A stretch of 64,000 nt of DNA from an uncultured Clostridia bacterium (lineage in GTDB: Bacteria; Bacillota; Clostridia; Oscillospirales; Ruminococcaceae): positions 1 through 64,000 of the forward strand of contig CANRFB010000005.1 in the NCBI GenBank assembly GCA_947629785.1. The letters are read 5' to 3'. Shown here piece after piece: positions 10,378 through 18,464 of the stretch (its first letter is position 1; each line of letters opens with the position of its first letter). Below the pieces are notes generated by a model, which was not told where the DNA came from, ran no database searches, and saw only the letters and a list, made by a program, of their open reading frames with translations. The translations under genes and the position numbers were made by a program.

Positions 10378-11550
10378 ATGGCTGTTCTTGTAAACGAATG
10401 CAAAAAGGAACTCACCGAGCGGATACTTCCGTTCTGGAATAAGCTGAGAGACGATGAAAACGGAGGCTTTTACGGGTTTATGAACAATAACTTGGAAGTC
10501 GATAAAAAGGCGGATAAGGGAGTAATTCTCCATTCCCGCATACTCTGGTTCTATTCTTCCTGCTACCGTGTTTTCAAGGAGGAATATCTTCTTGATAATG
10601 CAAAACACGCTTACGAGTTCCTGAAAAAGTGCGTTGACAAGAAGCAGGGCGGCGTTTACTGGATGATGACCTATGACGGAAAACCCGCCGATACCATGAA
10701 ACATACATACAATCAGGCATTTGCCATATATGCGCTTTCCACATACTACCTTGCTTCTCAGGACGAATCGGCTCTGAAACTTGCGTTTGAGCTTTTCGAT
10801 ACCGTTGAGGAGAAATGCACGGACGATATTGCGTATATGGAAGCATTTTCAAAGGACTGGAAGCTTGTCCCCAATGACGCGCTTTCGGAAAACGGACTTA
10901 TGGCTGACAAGACCATGAACACCGTTCTGCATCTGATAGAAGCGTATACCGTTCTTTTTGAAGCAAGCAGGGATCACAGGGTGGAAGAAAGACTGCTGTT
11001 CCTGTTGGAAATTACCAGAACCAAGATATTCAACAGTGACAAGAACTGCCTGAGAGTTTTCTTTGACAGGGAACTGAACGAGATAGGCGACATTCATTCC
11101 TACGGTCACGATATTGAAGCTTCGTGGCTTATCGACCGCGCCTGCGAAGTCCTCGGAAACACCCGCGTTCAGGCGGAATGGAGATTTATCGATCTGCGGA
11201 TCGCAAGAAATATTTACGAAATTGCCTTTGAAAACGGTGCTGTCAACAACGAGCGTGAAAACGACAAGATCGACAAGAAACGCATCTGGTGGGTCCAAGC
11301 CGAAAGCGTTGTGGGCTTCATAAACGCTTTCCAGAACGATGGCGACACCAAGTATCTTGATGCGGCAAAGACCGTTTTCAACTGGATAGTTACCAAACAG
11401 GCTGATTCCAGAAAAAATTCCGAGTGGTGGGGCGAAGTCACATTTGAGGGCGAACCCATGCAGACCGTTGCAATGGTAAATCCTTGGAAATGCCCTTACC
11501 ACAACGGCAGAATGTGTATAGAAGTGATAAACAGAAGCGTTTCCCTATAA
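10378..11550 (+). CDS. AGE family epimerase, probable cellobiose 2-epimerase
   Basis: ILPFWNKLRDDENGGFYG, AKHAYEFLKKCVDKKQGGVYWMMTYDGKP, HTYNQAFAIYALS, YGHDIEASWL. Confidence 0.88.
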   Translation: MAVLVNECKKELTERILPFWNKLRDDENGGFYGFMNNNLEVDKKADKGVILHSRILWFYSSCYRVFKEEYLLDNAKHAYEFLKKCVDKKQGGVYWMMTYDGKPADTMKHTYNQAFAIYALSTYYLASQDESALKLAFELFDTVEEKCTDDIAYMEAFSKDWKLVPNDALSENGLMADKTMNTVLHLIEAYTVLFEASRDHRVEERLLFLLEITRTKIFNSDKNCLRVFFDRELNEIGDIHSYGHDIEASWLIDRACEVLGNTRVQAEWRFIDLRIARNIYEIAFENGAVNNERENDKIDKKRIWWVQAESVVGFINAFQNDGDTKYLDAAKTVFNWIVTKQADSRKNSEWWGEVTFEGEPMQTVAMVNPWKCPYHNGRMCIEVINRSVSL

Positions 11551-11670
11551 AATGCGGACGGCGGATCCGAACGGAAATTTCCGCATCGCGGGAACGAGGA
11601 TCCGTTAAATATAAAATTAACGTCAATGTTCGGGGCGGCGTTTTAATTCAACGGAAAGGAATGCGGTATA

Positions 11671-11934
11671 ATGGCTGTTATCAATGTGATGGAGGATATA
11701 GTGCGGGAACGGCTTGATATTTTTCTGTCGGGAATGGACTGCTGTCAGTGCGAAATCTGCAAGGGCGATATGATGGCAATGGCACTGAATATGCTTAAAC
11801 CCAAGTATGTCAATTCCCACAAAGGAGAACTGTTCAGCAGGATAGATTCCAGCAAATATCAGAATACTGTGGACATAGATATAGCCGTTACAAAAGCAAT
11901 AGCCACGGTAAGTTCTTCCCCTCACAGGTCATAA
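11671..11934 (+). CDS. ComFB-like late competence protein family
   Basis: CQCEICKGDMMAMALNMLKPKYVNSHKGELFSR. Confidence 0.75.
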   Translation: MAVINVMEDIVRERLDIFLSGMDCCQCEICKGDMMAMALNMLKPKYVNSHKGELFSRIDSSKYQNTVDIDIAVTKAIATVSSSPHRS

Positions 11935-12001
11935 ACCCTGCGGGTATTTGCTTTGCGACGGTCTTACTATGACAGAAACGCTTTGAGAAAGGAGCTTTTT
12001 T

Positions 12002-13741
12002 ATGGAAAATACCGTGGGCTTTGCGGTTCGCGATAACAATAATTTTTATAAGATAGATATTTCTAAAACGCTTCTGTATTTTACCGAGTATGATTTTACC
12101 TATTTCTGGGAACAGTGCATAGACGCGGGACGTACTGCAAGAAAGACAGGCAGACTGCCGCAGAATTCGGTCACAAACGCAAAAGCCATTATAAGCAAGG
12201 CTCACCCGTATATTGAAGCCTGTATGTCCACCGACTATTCGGAAATAGTTACAGACTGCATTATAGAATATATCTGCCACAGTGAAAGAATAGGGCTTGA
12301 GGAGCTGTGGGCAAGGTGCATTTCTCCGAAAAATATGTACGAATCGGCTATTTTCCGCCGCATTTCAGAATATAAGACCAACCGCGCCATGAACCGCTGG
12401 TCAAGCATTGTCCGCTTGCAGGAATATGCGCGGAACAAGATAGATTTCATCTTCGGACCCGAAAACGGCGTAACCGTTCTCAACGACGACGTGGTAAGAG
12501 TCCGCAAGGAATACTTCGACCTTGCGCTTTCGGTCGCCGCAAATGAATTGGGCTGTCCTGCCGAAGCGCTTCCGTCGGTAAAATTATGCAGCCCCGCCAC
12601 TATCCCCAGTGCGGCATTTGCCGTGGGAAAAGTTTCAAAAGCAATTTACAGGCGTTTTTCCGAAGCATTGGCGCAGGGACGGGATATGTCCGTTCTTGAC
12701 GGAAAGAACTGTTCCAAGATACACGATCAGGCGGCAATGGAAGCTTACGCTTACGTCAAGAACATGACCCGCCCGGGCGAACTTGACATGAAATTCGCCC
12801 TCGAAACCATAAAGGGCAACCCCGCGGAACTGTATCTTCCCGACAGCCTGAAAGCAATTATAGACCTTGAATTTGAGCTTATGTACAAGCGCGGGATATA
12901 TCTTCGCAAATGTGAAAACTGCGGGAAATACTTCACGGTAGATATTACTTCCGCCGACGAACCTCGCTGCGACCGCGTAAACAGTTCAGGGAAAACCTGT
13001 CGGCAGCAATATGAGGAACTCTGCGAGACAATCGCCGTAAAAGCCCGCGAGACCGCGGAGGAAGAAAAGCGTTCCGCTGCCGTTGAAACGGCAGCCATAG
13101 ACGAACAGCCCGAAATTCCTGCTGCGTCTGTTCACGCTACGCCCGTTCCCGCAGCGGCTGTTCCCGCTTCCGTACCCGATGTTCCCAAGCAGGAAATAAA
13201 AGTTCCCAAGGAACTTGAAAAGCGCGGGCAGAAGCTTTACAATGCGCTTTACAAACGCGTTGACCGCGGCATTGACGAAAACGAGTTCCGCGAGTGGTCC
13301 CAGTATCTTTCAAACATGAAACGCAACATCAAGATAGGCGAAGCCACAATAAGCCAGTTTGAAGAATTCCTTGACTATTCCGACAAGCTTTGCGAGGAAG
13401 TGAAGCTCGCCGCCAAGAACAAGACCGTTCACGCCCCCGTGGAAAAGACTTACGAACACAAGCACAAAGCCGCAGACGCGCAGCAGCCCGTGCAGCTTGA
13501 ACTTTCGGAAATAAATGAAACAGCCGCGGTAATTCCCGCAAGCGAAAAGGTGGAAGTCAAGCCGTTTGTGCCGCAGACATTTGACAGCCTTTTTGACGCG
13601 TTCATGGCGGGTTATGCCAAGGAAAACGAAAATGACGAAGTTGCTCCCGAAAAGCACGAAAAGAAACAGGTCGAAGTCAGACTTCCCCAATGGGAACACC
13701 TTACCCGCGAGGACGCCTACGGGAAAAAGGACAATGATTGA
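12002..13741 (+). CDS. Hypothetical protein with central zinc-finger-like CENCGKYF...C...C segment
   Basis: Long ORF with RBS; LRKCENCGKYFTVDITSADEPRCDRVNSSGKTCRQQYEE. Confidence 0.75.
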   Translation: MENTVGFAVRDNNNFYKIDISKTLLYFTEYDFTYFWEQCIDAGRTARKTGRLPQNSVTNAKAIISKAHPYIEACMSTDYSEIVTDCIIEYICHSERIGLEELWARCISPKNMYESAIFRRISEYKTNRAMNRWSSIVRLQEYARNKIDFIFGPENGVTVLNDDVVRVRKEYFDLALSVAANELGCPAEALPSVKLCSPATIPSAAFAVGKVSKAIYRRFSEALAQGRDMSVLDGKNCSKIHDQAAMEAYAYVKNMTRPGELDMKFALETIKGNPAELYLPDSLKAIIDLEFELMYKRGIYLRKCENCGKYFTVDITSADEPRCDRVNSSGKTCRQQYEELCETIAVKARETAEEEKRSAAVETAAIDEQPEIPAASVHATPVPAAAVPASVPDVPKQEIKVPKELEKRGQKLYNALYKRVDRGIDENEFREWSQYLSNMKRNIKIGEATISQFEEFLDYSDKLCEEVKLAAKNKTVHAPVEKTYEHKHKAADAQQPVQLELSEINETAAVIPASEKVEVKPFVPQTFDSLFDAFMAGYAKENENDEVAPEKHEKKQVEVRLPQWEHLTREDAYGKKDND

Positions 13742-13765
13742 GGAGATAAAAGGAGAAACTTGTAA

Positions 13766-14413
13766 ATGGTTTTTATCAACGAAGCCGCCGCTCTTAACGG
13801 TCTTGCGGACACAATAATAAAAGGCGGCGTAAGTCTTTACAATGCGATAAAATACATCTATTCCATCGCCGAAAAGGATTTCTACAACGTAAGCATAAAG
13901 GACACATTCAAGGTAGTCCTGAATAATATAACCGACACCGATTCATTACAGGCGCTGGGACTCCGTATAGACGACATTACCTGTAAGGAAATGCAGAACG
14001 AGGAATACAACCACGTTCTGCCAATGATAGTTTATTCATTGGCAGTAAGGATCCCTACGCTGAAAAGCGTCCGCTATGACGACGATACCATGTCGGACGA
14101 TCAGCTTTATCGGCTTTACACCATGGTAATGGACAAGGGCGCGGATAATTACAAAGATATGATCTCGGAAACATTTCTTGAGACCAAGTATCTTGTCCGC
14201 AAGGGGAAACGTCTGCCGCCGTTTACGGCGGACTGGTTCAAAACCTATCTTTACACCAATGTTCCGTCATTAGCGGAGATCACTAACAAGAATATGTTTT
14301 TGCTGGGATTTTCCGATGTGTTATTTGCGATGTTCTATTCCTGCCTTGAGGAAGAACTAAAAAACAAGATCCTTGAATATACAGCGGATATTCCCGAAGA
14401 TGAAACGGAATAG
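13766..14413 (+). CDS. Hypothetical protein, probably cotranscribed with 12002-13741
   Basis: ORF with start just downstream of aaaggagaaacttgtaa; short gap to neighbours. Confidence 0.7.
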   Translation: MVFINEAAALNGLADTIIKGGVSLYNAIKYIYSIAEKDFYNVSIKDTFKVVLNNITDTDSLQALGLRIDDITCKEMQNEEYNHVLPMIVYSLAVRIPTLKSVRYDDDTMSDDQLYRLYTMVMDKGADNYKDMISETFLETKYLVRKGKRLPPFTADWFKTYLYTNVPSLAEITNKNMFLLGFSDVLFAMFYSCLEEELKNKILEYTADIPEDETE

Positions 14414-14427
14414 AAAGGGGAAAAATT

Positions 14428-14922
14428 ATGAGATCGGTTTATCTTTGCGGGTTTATGGGGTGCGGAAAAACCACTGTCGGCAAGCTTTTAGCCGAAAAGC
14501 TCGGCTGCAGATTCTACGACATGGACGAATATATCGTGGAACGTGAGAAAATGAAAATTCCTCAGATATTTGCGGAAAAAGGGGAAAGATATTTCCGCGA
14601 GACCGAAACAGCGGTAATAAAAGAACTTGCCGCAAGCAGCGGGGTAATTGCCTGCGGCGGCGGCGCAATGCTTAAAAAGGAAAACGCGGCGATGGCGGAA
14701 TCTGCAAACGGGATCATAGTTTACATTGATGTGCCTTTTGAGAAATGCTATGACAGGATCTCGGGCGACAGCAACCGCCCGATAGTAATGAGCAACACAA
14801 AGGAAGAATTAGAGTTCATATACGACAGCCGCGCGCCGATATATAGAGAAAATTCCACCATTACCGTTTCGGGCGACGGCTCGGCGGAAGAGATTGCCGA
14901 CAGGATAATAAAGGAAATATAA
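14428..14922 (+). CDS. aroK: Shikimate kinase
   Basis: GFMGCGKTTVGKLLAEKLG, FYDMDEYI, GERYFRETE, ACGGGAML. Confidence 0.95.
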   Translation: MRSVYLCGFMGCGKTTVGKLLAEKLGCRFYDMDEYIVEREKMKIPQIFAEKGERYFRETETAVIKELAASSGVIACGGGAMLKKENAAMAESANGIIVYIDVPFEKCYDRISGDSNRPIVMSNTKEELEFIYDSRAPIYRENSTITVSGDGSAEEIADRIIKEI

Positions 14923-14971
14923 AAAAGACCGCGTTTGCAATCTTCAGTTTGCGAAAACATATTTTAAGCTT

Positions 14972-15003
14972 GTTTTGAAACAGTCCACCGGACTGTTTCA
15001 AAA
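14972..15003 (+). terminator. Hairpin downstream of aroK
   Basis: TTTTGAAACAGTCC-acc-GGACTGTTTCAAAA. Confidence 0.6.
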
Positions 15004-15029
15004 GGCAAAAAATAAATAACTTGCTTATT

Positions 15030-15235
15030 TCAAGGGGGCGCCCTCTACGTAGGGCAGCCCCCTCTTGCCGCCTGCGGCGGCAATTCACCCCTTGCGGAGC
15101 TTTTAACGTATAGGGGAGTTCCGCCGTCTGCGGACGGCGGCGGGGGCTCCGCCCCTCGACCCCGCAGCCTTGGAAGGCTGGCGAACTTTTCATGAATTTT
15201 GCGCTTCGCGCAAAATTATAATACTTTTTCAACAG
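15030..15235. repeat. GC-rich multi-hairpin intergenic repeat element
   Basis: Successive palindromes: gccctctacgtagggc, ccgcctgcggcgg, ccgccgtctgcggacggcgg, gggctccgcccc, cagccttggaaggctg, ttttgcgcttcgcgcaaaa. Confidence 0.65.
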
Positions 15236-15237
15236 AC

Positions 15238-15266
15238 TGAAAAGACCGCATCTGCGGTCTTTTCTT
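15238..15266. terminator. Bidirectional terminator between aroK and galK
   Basis: GAAAAGACCGCATCTGCGGTCTTTTC. Confidence 0.8.
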
Positions 15267-15281
15267 GTTTATACGGGAATA

Positions 15282-16526
15282 TTACTGCACTCTTGTGCCG
15301 CCTACGGGGCGGATATACAGATTATAGCAGCTGCCCTTTCCGAAAAGGTGTTCCATCTTTTCAGTGAATTCGTCCAGCAGGTCATTGGGAACGAAAGCCT
15401 GTATCGTTCCCGCGAATCCTCCGCCATGAACGCGGCAGGCGCCCCGTCCTTTGAGAATGTTCTCCGCGGTGTAAAGCCCCAGAACAACGCCTTGCTCGCG
15501 GGGGGCAGTGACAGCAAATATATTCTGCAAGTATTTGAAAGAACTGTTCCCGCTTTCCGAAACGACTTTCAGGAATTCTTCAAAATTCCCTTTCCGCAGT
15601 GCTTCCGCTTCACGGTCGGCGCGGTCGTTCTCGTCAAAGAAATGGAACGCTCGTGAAACGGCTCTGTCGCCGCAGGCTTTGCGGACTTCCGCGATATTTT
15701 CCCAAAGCATTTCCTTTGAAATATCCCGAAGCTCGCTCTTGCCGAAGAATTTCGCCACAGACTTCATTTCCGCAGGAATAGCGGCATATTCGGGGGTAAG
15801 ATCCGCATGATTTCCCTTTGTGTCCACAATGCAAAGGCTGTGTCCCGATTTTGCAAAATCGTAGCTTATGGAATCTATAACAGGATTTTCCGTGTCGCCG
15901 AAGTCAATTTCAATAAATCCGCCCACGGAGGAAGCCATCTGATCCATAAGCCCGCTTGGCTTTCCGAAGTGAACATTCTCGGCATATTGGGCGATCTGGG
16001 CGATCTTTACCGCGCTGACATTCCCGCCGTTGTAGATGTGGGAAAGTATGGTTCCGATAAGCACTTCAAAAGCCGCAGAGGAAGATATTCCGCTGCCCTT
16101 TAAAACATTGGAAGTCGTATACGCTTTGAACCCGCCTATTTTGAAGCCGTCCTTTTTCAGACCGTCCGCCACTCCGCGGATAAGTGCCGCCGAGGTGTTT
16201 TTATCGGCTTCCTTAACGGAAAGATCCGAAATATCCACAATATCCTGCGGGAAGCCCTCGGATTTCACGGTAATAATTCCGTCGTCGGCGGGAATTACAA
16301 AGGCTATAACATCAAGGCTTACCGCCGCCGCAAGAACTTTTCCGCGGTTGTGGTCGGTGTGGTTCCCGCCCACTTCCGTTCTGCCCGAAGCGGAAAATAT
16401 CATAGCGTTTTCCGCGCTTCCGAAAAGTTCCTCAAAGGCTTTTTCCGCCTTGGAATAACGCTCTTTCTGGGCGGGAACTGCCTTTTCCCCGTAAAGCTTT
16501 GCAAGTGTGCTGTCGTTGTTTTTCAT
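15282..16526 (-). CDS. galK: Galactokinase family (GHMP kinase)
   Basis: GRTEVGGNHTDHNRGKVLAAA, SNVLKGSGISSSAAFE, CRVHGGGFAGTIQ; AAAGGAG upstream. Confidence 0.88.
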   Translation of the reverse strand: MKNNDSTLAKLYGEKAVPAQKERYSKAEKAFEELFGSAENAMIFSASGRTEVGGNHTDHNRGKVLAAAVSLDVIAFVIPADDGIITVKSEGFPQDIVDISDLSVKEADKNTSAALIRGVADGLKKDGFKIGGFKAYTTSNVLKGSGISSSAAFEVLIGTILSHIYNGGNVSAVKIAQIAQYAENVHFGKPSGLMDQMASSVGGFIEIDFGDTENPVIDSISYDFAKSGHSLCIVDTKGNHADLTPEYAAIPAEMKSVAKFFGKSELRDISKEMLWENIAEVRKACGDRAVSRAFHFFDENDRADREAEALRKGNFEEFLKVVSESGNSSFKYLQNIFAVTAPREQGVVLGLYTAENILKGRGACRVHGGGFAGTIQAFVPNDLLDEFTEKMEHLFGKGSCYNLYIRPVGGTRVQ

Positions 16527-16549
16527 TCTGAACTCTCCTTTAAAATGAT

Positions 16550-17704
16550 TTATCCCGCATCATAGAACATACGGTATTTTTTCTCGGAATGTGAATATGT
16601 GCTCATTACCAAGCCGATGCTTATAAACATACTTACCATGCTCGAACCGCCCTGACTCATGAACGGCAGCGGCAGACCGATAACGGGCATTACCCCAAGG
16701 ACCATTCCCAGATTGAGAACGCAGTGTACGAACATCATGGCGAAAACGCCTATGCAGATGTATTTTCCCAGAGGATCTTTTGCAATACGGCTGTCGGCTA
16801 CTATCTTCATGCAGATATAGGCAAGGACTGCCACAAGTATCACGCAGCCTATAAATCCGAAACACTGTCCCACATAAGTAAAAATAAAATCGTTCTGCAC
16901 ATATGGAACGTGAACATATTCCTCCGCAAATATGCCTTTTCCGAAAACCTGTCCCGACCCGAGGGCAAGTTTCCCCCAGTATTGCTGATATGCAATAGTC
17001 GCAAAATCGGGATTGCTCATGGGATCTTCTTCAAAAAGCACAAGAAAACGCATTTTCTGATGGGGCAGCATTATTTTGTTCCATAGCACCCATACTGCCG
17101 CAGGAGCGGCAATTACGCAGGGGAGTATATATTTCCACGAAAGTCCCGCCGCGAACATCATACACACGAACATGAAGAAAAATACAACAGCCGTTCCGTC
17201 GTCGCCCTGCGCCACAACGATAAGCGTGGGAATTGCCCCGTGCAGGCAGAGAAGCGCGACATTTCCGATATGATTGAGTTTTTCGCCGACTTTTGAAAGA
17301 TGCAGCGCAAAGGACATTATAAATGCAATTTTCAGGAATTCCGACGGCTGCACAGTTGTGAAGCCGAGGTCGAGCCAAGCGGCGTCGTCTGCGCTTTCGT
17401 CGGGCTTATAGACAAGTGAAGTAAACGTCAGCAGAGTAAGCCCCACAGCCCCGGGAACATACAGAAACCACAATTTTGTAAATTTGTGATAATCCAGAGC
17501 GGACATTACAAGCGCAATTGCCGCCCCCGCACACATACAAACGAACTGTATCTTGTACATTGAGGGTTTCCCCGCAACGTCATTGTGCACCATTGAATAG
17601 AGCATAAGCACCGAAAACGCTGAAACACCGCACACGGAAATAAAAAGCGGCTTATCAAGTTTACGCAGATACTGCACGATCAGTTTCAGCAGCTTTTTGA
17701 ACAT
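16550..17704 (-). CDS. rodA: FtsW/RodA/SpoVE family peptidoglycan glycosyltransferase
   Basis: Polytopic protein; TVQPSEFLKIAFI, GLPLPFMSQGGSSM; GAAAGGAG upstream of MFKK. Confidence 0.85.
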   Translation of the reverse strand: MFKKLLKLIVQYLRKLDKPLFISVCGVSAFSVLMLYSMVHNDVAGKPSMYKIQFVCMCAGAAIALVMSALDYHKFTKLWFLYVPGAVGLTLLTFTSLVYKPDESADDAAWLDLGFTTVQPSEFLKIAFIMSFALHLSKVGEKLNHIGNVALLCLHGAIPTLIVVAQGDDGTAVVFFFMFVCMMFAAGLSWKYILPCVIAAPAAVWVLWNKIMLPHQKMRFLVLFEEDPMSNPDFATIAYQQYWGKLALGSGQVFGKGIFAEEYVHVPYVQNDFIFTYVGQCFGFIGCVILVAVLAYICMKIVADSRIAKDPLGKYICIGVFAMMFVHCVLNLGMVLGVMPVIGLPLPFMSQGGSSMVSMFISIGLVMSTYSHSEKKYRMFYDAG

Positions 17705-17781
17705 TCGGCGCACTCCTTTCAATTTTTATGACACAAATATATTATATATCAATTCCGTAACTTTTTCAAGGCTTTTTTCCA

Positions 17782-18249
17782 ATGTTTCAGAACTGTAATG
17801 CTCATTTCCATGGTCAATGTACCTATGAACTTGCGCACATGGAGATGATATCCGCGATCCTCTATCAGCTTACAAAGGGACTGACGCCGGAGGAGATAAA
17901 GGCAAGCGGGTTTGACACCTACTTCGTTGACCACACAACGGGAATTTATCCTGTTGCGGCTTCAGGAGTTCCGTTCACCGCCTCATACTTCCAGTCAAAA
18001 GGCGATATTATCACCGATTTAACGGAGGATCTCGCTGCGGAACAGAAAGCCCGCACGACCTATGACAATATTATCAGACTGACCGATGATCCCGATGTGC
18101 TTGACCCCATAAAGTTCCTGAGAGAGCGTGAGATCGTACACTTCCAGCGTTTCGGCGAGGGCTTGCGTATCGCGCAGGATAATCTCAATTCAAAGAACTT
18201 CTACGCGTTCAACCCCGAATTTGACACCAACTGCAAAGCCCGAGGCTGA
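17782..18249 (+). pseudogene. 5'-truncated spore-coat CotJC / manganese catalase family gene remnant
   Basis: TYELAHMEMISAILYQLTKGLTPEEIKASGFDTYFVDHTTGIYPVAASGVPFTASYFQSKGDIITDL...FLREREIVHFQRFGEGLR...NFYAFNPEFD; no upstream in-frame coding, TAA at 17758-17760. Confidence 0.75.
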
Positions 18250-18454
18250 GCCTCGACCCATTCAGACATTATTTGGTAATTTTCAAATTAATGCCTGCCG
18301 TGAGGTAAAGTAAAGCGCAGTCTGTAACCTTATTTACAAAATCCCCGTTTTAAAAGCGGGGATTTTTGTAAATTCAGCTTCACTTAATGCACGGTATACA
18401 TACGCGGAAAATCACAAAATAAAGCCTGAAAGGGTCAAGGCTCAGCCTTTCTCT
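18240..18454 (-). repeat. MITE-like intergenic repeat, copy A (full length)
   Basis: Palindromic ends GGCTGAGCC / GGCTCAGCC, inner imperfect TIRs and central hairpin ATCCCCG..CGGGGAT; inverted relative to copy B. Confidence 0.7.
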
Positions 18455-18464
18455 CAACTCTATT

